This document shows positions 60,157-64,000 of a DNA stretch of 64,000 nt, piece by piece. The stretch is from Archivesica marissinica (Eukaryota > Mollusca > Bivalvia > Venerida > Vesicomyidae): positions 14,989,964-15,053,963 of the forward strand of contig CM026386.1 in the NCBI GenBank assembly GCA_014843695.1, in the 5' to 3' direction. Below the pieces are notes generated by a model. It worked only from the letters and a program-made list of their open reading frames with translations, was not told where the DNA came from and ran no database searches. Both the position numbers and the translations under genes were made by a program. The stretch's first letter is position 1, and each line of letters begins with the position of its first letter.

Positions 60157-60397
60157 TTAACCCTTTCAACACCACAGACCTCTAAATAGGCTTACAAAAA
60201 GTGTAGATCCAGATGAGCCGGCTCGTGACGAGCCATCTCATCAGGATCTTCACTTTTTGCCAGTCATATTACTATTTCTAGACAAAATTACCCATTTTGA
60301 TAAATAAACGGGTCCAAATGTAATTTTCTTATTAATTTAACGGTCTAAAAATATCATACACCAGTCCATGTGAGTTACTTGGTGTTGAATGGGTTAA
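60157..60397. mobile_element. TTAA MITE, copy 4 (opposite orientation)
   Basis: TTAACCCTTTCAACACCACA to ACTTGGTGTTGAATGGGTTAA's inverted end, 241 bp, reversed relative to copies 1-3. The palindrome has one mismatched arm (GAGCCGG against GAGCCATC). Confidence 0.87.
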
Positions 60398-60669
60398 AGA
60401 ACAAAAGTTTTGCACAGGTATTTTTATATATCAACAATTAAAGTCAATAACAAGCAGTACCACATTAAATATTAGGTAATCTAACTTGTCAATGTATCTT
60501 ACACATTCTCTGAAAAGTTCGTAAAAATCAATGTGTCGTACAGTTTCGATCGTTAGATTTCTTAAGATGTTTTTTACCAATTCTTTTATATGTCCATACA
60601 TATAAAGGCCTACGTTATGTATCTCTTTGTATAATAAACTTATTCTATTCTTGTTTGTTTGGTTTTCAG

Positions 60670-60790
60670 CCATTTGATATTAGTGAGATAATTATAAACC
60701 AAGCGATCCACACCATCGAGTATTGTCTGGGTTGTGTCTCGCATACTGCCTCGTACCTACGATTGTGGGCTCTAAGTCTCGCCCATGCAC
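60670..60790 (+). CDS. ATP6V0A1: V-ATPase subunit a, exon Q (proton-path helix)
   Basis: After TTTGGTTTTCAG the frame reads [20 protein letters not shown], then [20 protein letters not shown], ending C in phase 1 at GTGAGT. It matches the most conserved part of subunit a (HQ.IHTIE..L...[19 protein letters not shown]). The Arg of YLRLWALS aligns with yeast Vph1 Arg735, essential for proton translocation, and the His of SLAHA aligns with Vph1 His743. The next exon, which should supply AG to make Gln, lies outside the window. The last ~48 bases and donor recur 13 times downstream. Confidence 0.98.
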
Positions 60791-61990
60791 GTGAGTTAAT
60801 GATTAAATATACATTTATATATATATATATTACATACTGCCTACGATTGTGGGCACTCAGTCTCGCCGATGCACGTGAGTTAATGATTAATTCTACATTT
60901 ATATCTATATATATTACATACTGCCTCATACCTACGATTGTGGGCTCTAAGTCTCGCCCATGCACGTGAGTTAATGATTAATTCTACATTTATATATATA
61001 TATTACATACTGCCTCGTACCTACGATTGTGGGCTCTAAGTCTCGCCCATGCACGAGAGTTAATGATTAATTCTATATATATATATATATACATACTGCC
61101 TCGTACCTACGATTGTGGGCACTCAGTCTCGCTGATGCACGTGAGTTAAGGATTAATTGTACATTTATATCTATATATATTACATACTGCCTTGTACCTA
61201 CGATTGTGGGCTCTAAGTCTCGCCCATGCACGTGAGTTAATGATTAATTCTACATTTATATATATATATTATATATATTACATACTGCCTCATACCTACG
61301 ATTGTGGGCTCTAAGTCTCGCCCATGCACGTGAGTTAAGGATTAATTGTACATTTATATCTATATATATACATACTGCCTCATACCTACGATTGTGGGCT
61401 CTAAGTCTCGCCCATGCACGTGAGTTAATGATTAATTCTACATTTATATCTATATATATATACATACTGCCTCGTACCTACGATTGTGGGCTCTAAGTCT
61501 CGCCCATGCACGTGAGTTAATGATTAATTATACATTTATATCTATATATATTACATACTGCCTCGTACCTACGATTGTGGGCTCTAAGTCTCGCCCATGC
61601 ACGTGAGTTAATGATTAATTATACATTTATATATATATATATATACATACTGCCTCGTACCTATGATTGTGGGCACTAAGTCTCGCCCATGCACGTGAGT
61701 TAATGATTAATTATACATTTATATATATATATATATATATATATACATACTGCCTCGTACCTACGATTGTGGGCTCTAAGTCTCGCCCATGCACGTGAGT
61801 TAATGATTAATTATACATTTATATATATATATATATACATACTGCCTCGTACCTATGATTGTGGGCACTAAGTCTCGCCCATGCACGTGAGTTAATGATT
61901 AATTATACATTTATATATATATATATATATACATACTGCCTCGTACCTACGATTGTGGGCTCTAAGTCTCGCCCATGCACGTGAGTTCTA
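60791..61990 (+). repeat. Array of 13 copies of the exon Q end and donor
   Basis: CATACTGCCTCGTACCTACG, ATTGTGGGCTCTAAGTCTCG and CCCATGCAC followed by GTGAGTTAATGATTAATT recur at spacings of about 84-102 bp. Copies are separated by TA-rich tracts of variable length, which account for the varying period. Each copy repeats codons for the region around the essential Arg plus the 5' splice site. Only the first copy (donor after 60874) is in frame with exon Q, adding 28 codons; it has Asp in place of the conserved His. Confidence 0.95.
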
Positions 61991-62087
61991 TTCTGCAGTT
62001 ATATTTGTGTGTCCCATGCACCCTGATGCCTACGATTTTGAATTTGAAAATCGTTTGTTCGTTTGTGCCACACCCTTTTGCGTATGT
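61956..62087 (+). repeat. Inverted repeat, left arm
   Basis: Starts inside the last exon Q copy (TGGGCTCTAAGTCTCGCCCA), continues through TTCTATTCTGCAGTTATATT and ends at CACACCCTTTTGCGTATGT. Its reverse complement is at 62909-63032, with an 8-bp difference (GTTTGTTC) near one end. Confidence 0.95.
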
Positions 62088-62471
62088 ACAGTAAAATCTG
62101 TGTTAGTGGTCACATATATGAAAGAGCCAACCTGTATTAACTTTGCATGCAGGATAAAATAAAGGCCATAAATAGTTCAAATAATTGTACCAGATGACAA
62201 TTAATTAACAGACGATAATTAATGAATGTGTTTTTCTTATTTGTATCTGTAAACTCTGGAAATATGTTGTGGAATTTCATTAGAATTGTGTCGTTACGAT
62301 ATAATTCAAATGAAGTTCAATGACATATTTGATTTGATTGCCATTTCACCACTAGCATTCAAAGAGCAACCAACTTCCCAATTCCCAACTGGACATTTTC
62401 TTCCATACTTTACCATGTTATGCAGCTACTAACTTGTGCTAAGCAGCCAGATTCAGTACTTCCCTCAACTG
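62088..62471 (+). other. Spacer within the inverted repeat, no recognised feature
   Basis: About 380 bp of AT-rich intron with no coding match; the next exon of subunit a was not found here. Confidence 0.6.
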
Positions 62472-62481
62472 GCTGCTTAAG

Positions 62482-62748
62482 TTATTGTTATATTTCGGGT
62501 TTTACGCCTGCATCAGCACCATTTTGGGCTATATCGCCGGTGGGCAGTTTACCTAAAACAACCTTTTCTGGGCAGGCTCCAGCGGTTAACCAGTACTTGG
62601 GTGCACCAACCTCCGTAAGAAACTGTCAACTTTTTCATATAAATGAAACACGGTCTGAGCGGGGCTCTAACCCGTGACCATCAGTGATGATAGGTTACAG
62701 TGGTATACGAGTCAGCGACCTTAACCACTCGACCACCGAGGGGGACTT
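62482..62748 (-). mobile_element. SINE family B, full length, with target duplication
   Basis: On the minus strand it runs from a tRNA-like head (GGTGGTCGAGTGGTTAAGG, B-box-like GGTTAGAGCCCC) to the ATATAACAATAA tail. Direct repeats GCTGCTTAAG at 62472-62481 and 62749-62758 flank it. It lies in the spacer of the inverted repeat. Confidence 0.93.
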
Positions 62749-62908
62749 GCTGCTTAAGACAGGTGTGACTATACTGTTTATGTTTATGCTGCCATGTGCT
62801 ATTTTATCACTCCAATGACTGTATGCATAATCTGCTAGCTGTTGCTATACCTAGGGTATTGTCTACACAATTCAATGAGCTTTGACAAGAGTTTTGTAGA
62901 AGATAATG

Positions 62909-63032
62909 ACATACGCAAAAGGGTGTGGCACAAACGATTTTCAAATTCAAAATCGTAGGCATCAGGGTGCATGGGACACACAAATATAACTGCAGAATAG
63001 AACTCACGTGCATGGGCGAGACTTAGAGCCCA
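62909..63032 (-). repeat. Inverted repeat, right arm
   Basis: ACATACGCAAAAGGGTGTGG through AACTGCAGAATAGAACTCAC to CGAGACTTAGAGCCCA is the reverse complement of 61956-62087, including the duplicated 3' end and donor of exon Q. The arm ends exactly where the 34-bp array begins. Confidence 0.95.
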
Positions 63033-64000
63033 CTAATACTTGGTGTGATTGTTATAAACTGAGGATTGTAAACACTAATACTTGGTGTGATTGTTTTATG
63101 AGGAAACACTAATACTTTGTGTGATTGTTTTATGAGGAAACACTAATACTTTGTGTGATTGTTTTATGAGGATTGTAAACACTAATACTTGGTGTGATTG
63201 TTTTATGAGGAAACACTAATACTTGGTGTGATTGTTTTATGAGGATTGTAAACACTAATACTTGGTGTGATTGTTTTATGAGGAAACACTAATACTTTGT
63301 GTGATTGTTTTATGAGGAAACACTAATACTTTGTGTGATTGTTTTATGAGGATTGTAAACACTAATACTTGGTGTGATTGTTTTATGAGGAAACACTAAT
63401 ACTTGGTGTGATTGTTTTATGAGGATTGTAAACACTAATACTTGGTGTGATTGTTTTATGAGGAAACACTAATACTTTGTGTGATTGTTTTATGAGGAAA
63501 CACTAATACTTTGTGTGATTGTTTTATGAGGATTGTAAACACTAATACTTGGTGTGATTGTTTTATGAGGAAACACTAATACTTGGTGTGATTGTTTTAT
63601 GAGGATTGTAAACACTAATACTTGGTGTGATTGTTTTATGAGGAAACACTAATACTTTGTGTGATTGTTTTATGAGGAAACACTAATACTTTGTGTGATT
63701 GTTTTATGAGGAAACACTAATACTTGGTGTGATTGTTTTATGAGGAAACACTAATACTTGGTGTGATTGTTTTATGAGGAAACACTAATACTTGGTGTGA
63801 TTGTTTTATGAGGAAACTCTAATACTTGGTGTGATTGTTTTATGAGGAAACACTAATACTTGGTGTGATTGTTTTATGAGGAAACACTAATACTTGGTGT
63901 GATTGTTTTATGAGGAAACACTAATACTTGGTGTGATTGTTTTATGAGGATTGTAAACACTAATACTTTGTGTGATTGTTTTATGAGGATTGTAAACACT
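63033..64000 (+). repeat. 34/39-bp minisatellite running off the window
   Basis: The unit is AACACTAATACTTGGTGTGA then TTGTTTTATGAGGA (34 bp); a second form has an extra TTGTA (39 bp). The long forms recur at 63168, 63241, 63348, 63421, 63528 and 63601, spacings alternating 73 and 107, i.e. a 180-bp higher-order repeat of five units. The array continues past the end of the window. Confidence 0.95.

Larger units (their letters stand above)
235..60790 (+). other. ATP6V0A1: Partial gene: V-type proton ATPase 116-kDa subunit a
   Basis: Seventeen exons, listed separately, join in order and in phase into about 656 codons that follow the known order of subunit a. Subunit a belongs to the membrane V0 sector: its cytosolic N-terminal domain contacts the peripheral stalks, and its membrane domain forms the proton half-channels against the c-ring. 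The window starts near residue 140 of a protein usually about 830-850 residues long and stops within the penultimate helices. Start codon, first exons and C-terminal exons are not present. Vertebrates have four paralogues (a1-a4); which one an invertebrate copy matches cannot be decided here, so the symbol means family only. Introns reach 23 kb (A-B) and 8.3 kb (I-J), swollen by tandem arrays. Membership of the family is seen directly; expression and function are inferred. Confidence 0.96.

Noticed and set aside
22053..62748. tRNA genes suggested by A- and B-box-like sequences
   Set aside because: Each lies at the 5' end of a repeated SINE body, and the heads lack paired acceptor stems; they are tRNA-derived retroposons, not functional tRNA genes.

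Overview
This window is animal nuclear DNA and lies almost entirely inside one gene: a V-type proton ATPase 116-kDa subunit a (ATP6V0A / Vph1 family), read on the + strand. Seventeen candidate exons between 235 and 60790 code for about 656 codons. Splice phases agree at every junction, and the reading runs from the middle of the cytosolic N-terminal domain to the membrane helix that carries the essential proton-path arginine. Roughly the first 140 codons and the last 100 or so lie outside the window. Coding sequence is only about 3% of the window. The rest is intron. The large repeat-filled introns, several tRNA-derived SINE families and the invertebrate-like subunit a suggest a mollusc, probably a bivalve. 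That assignment is an inference; no species is claimed.

Layout. 1-341: intron and exon A. 604-22054: a 21-kb minisatellite of 17-18 bp units, broken by a gap of exactly 1000 N (11313-12312). 22053-34233: exons B to I, with SINEs, a 47-bp array, a 55-bp array, a 27-bp array, a 114-bp array and a 178-bp repeat. 34283-42318: an 8-kb array of 30-bp units. 42571-49270: exons J to M, with 54-bp, 28-bp, 57-bp and 18-bp arrays. 50253-52898: a very uniform 98-bp satellite. 53012-55124: three candidate exons for the variable cytosolic linker. 55256-60670: intron with SINEs and TTAA-flanked MITEs. 60670-61980: exon Q followed by 13 degraded copies of its own 3' end. 61956-64000: an inverted repeat, a SINE and a 34/39-bp array that runs off the window.

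The most unusual feature is that several intronic arrays were built from the gene's own splice junctions. Repeat units contain the start of exon C with its acceptor, the start of exon K, the end of exon L with its donor, and the end of exon Q with its donor. The end of exon J with its donor was also copied into a different intron, inside a SINE, and amplified there. The gene is therefore surrounded by decoy splice sites, and some of them would add in-frame codons. All the very long open frames over the arrays (up to thousands of codons) are periodicity artefacts and are not annotated as genes. No rRNA, functional tRNA, CRISPR array or second protein-coding gene was recognised.
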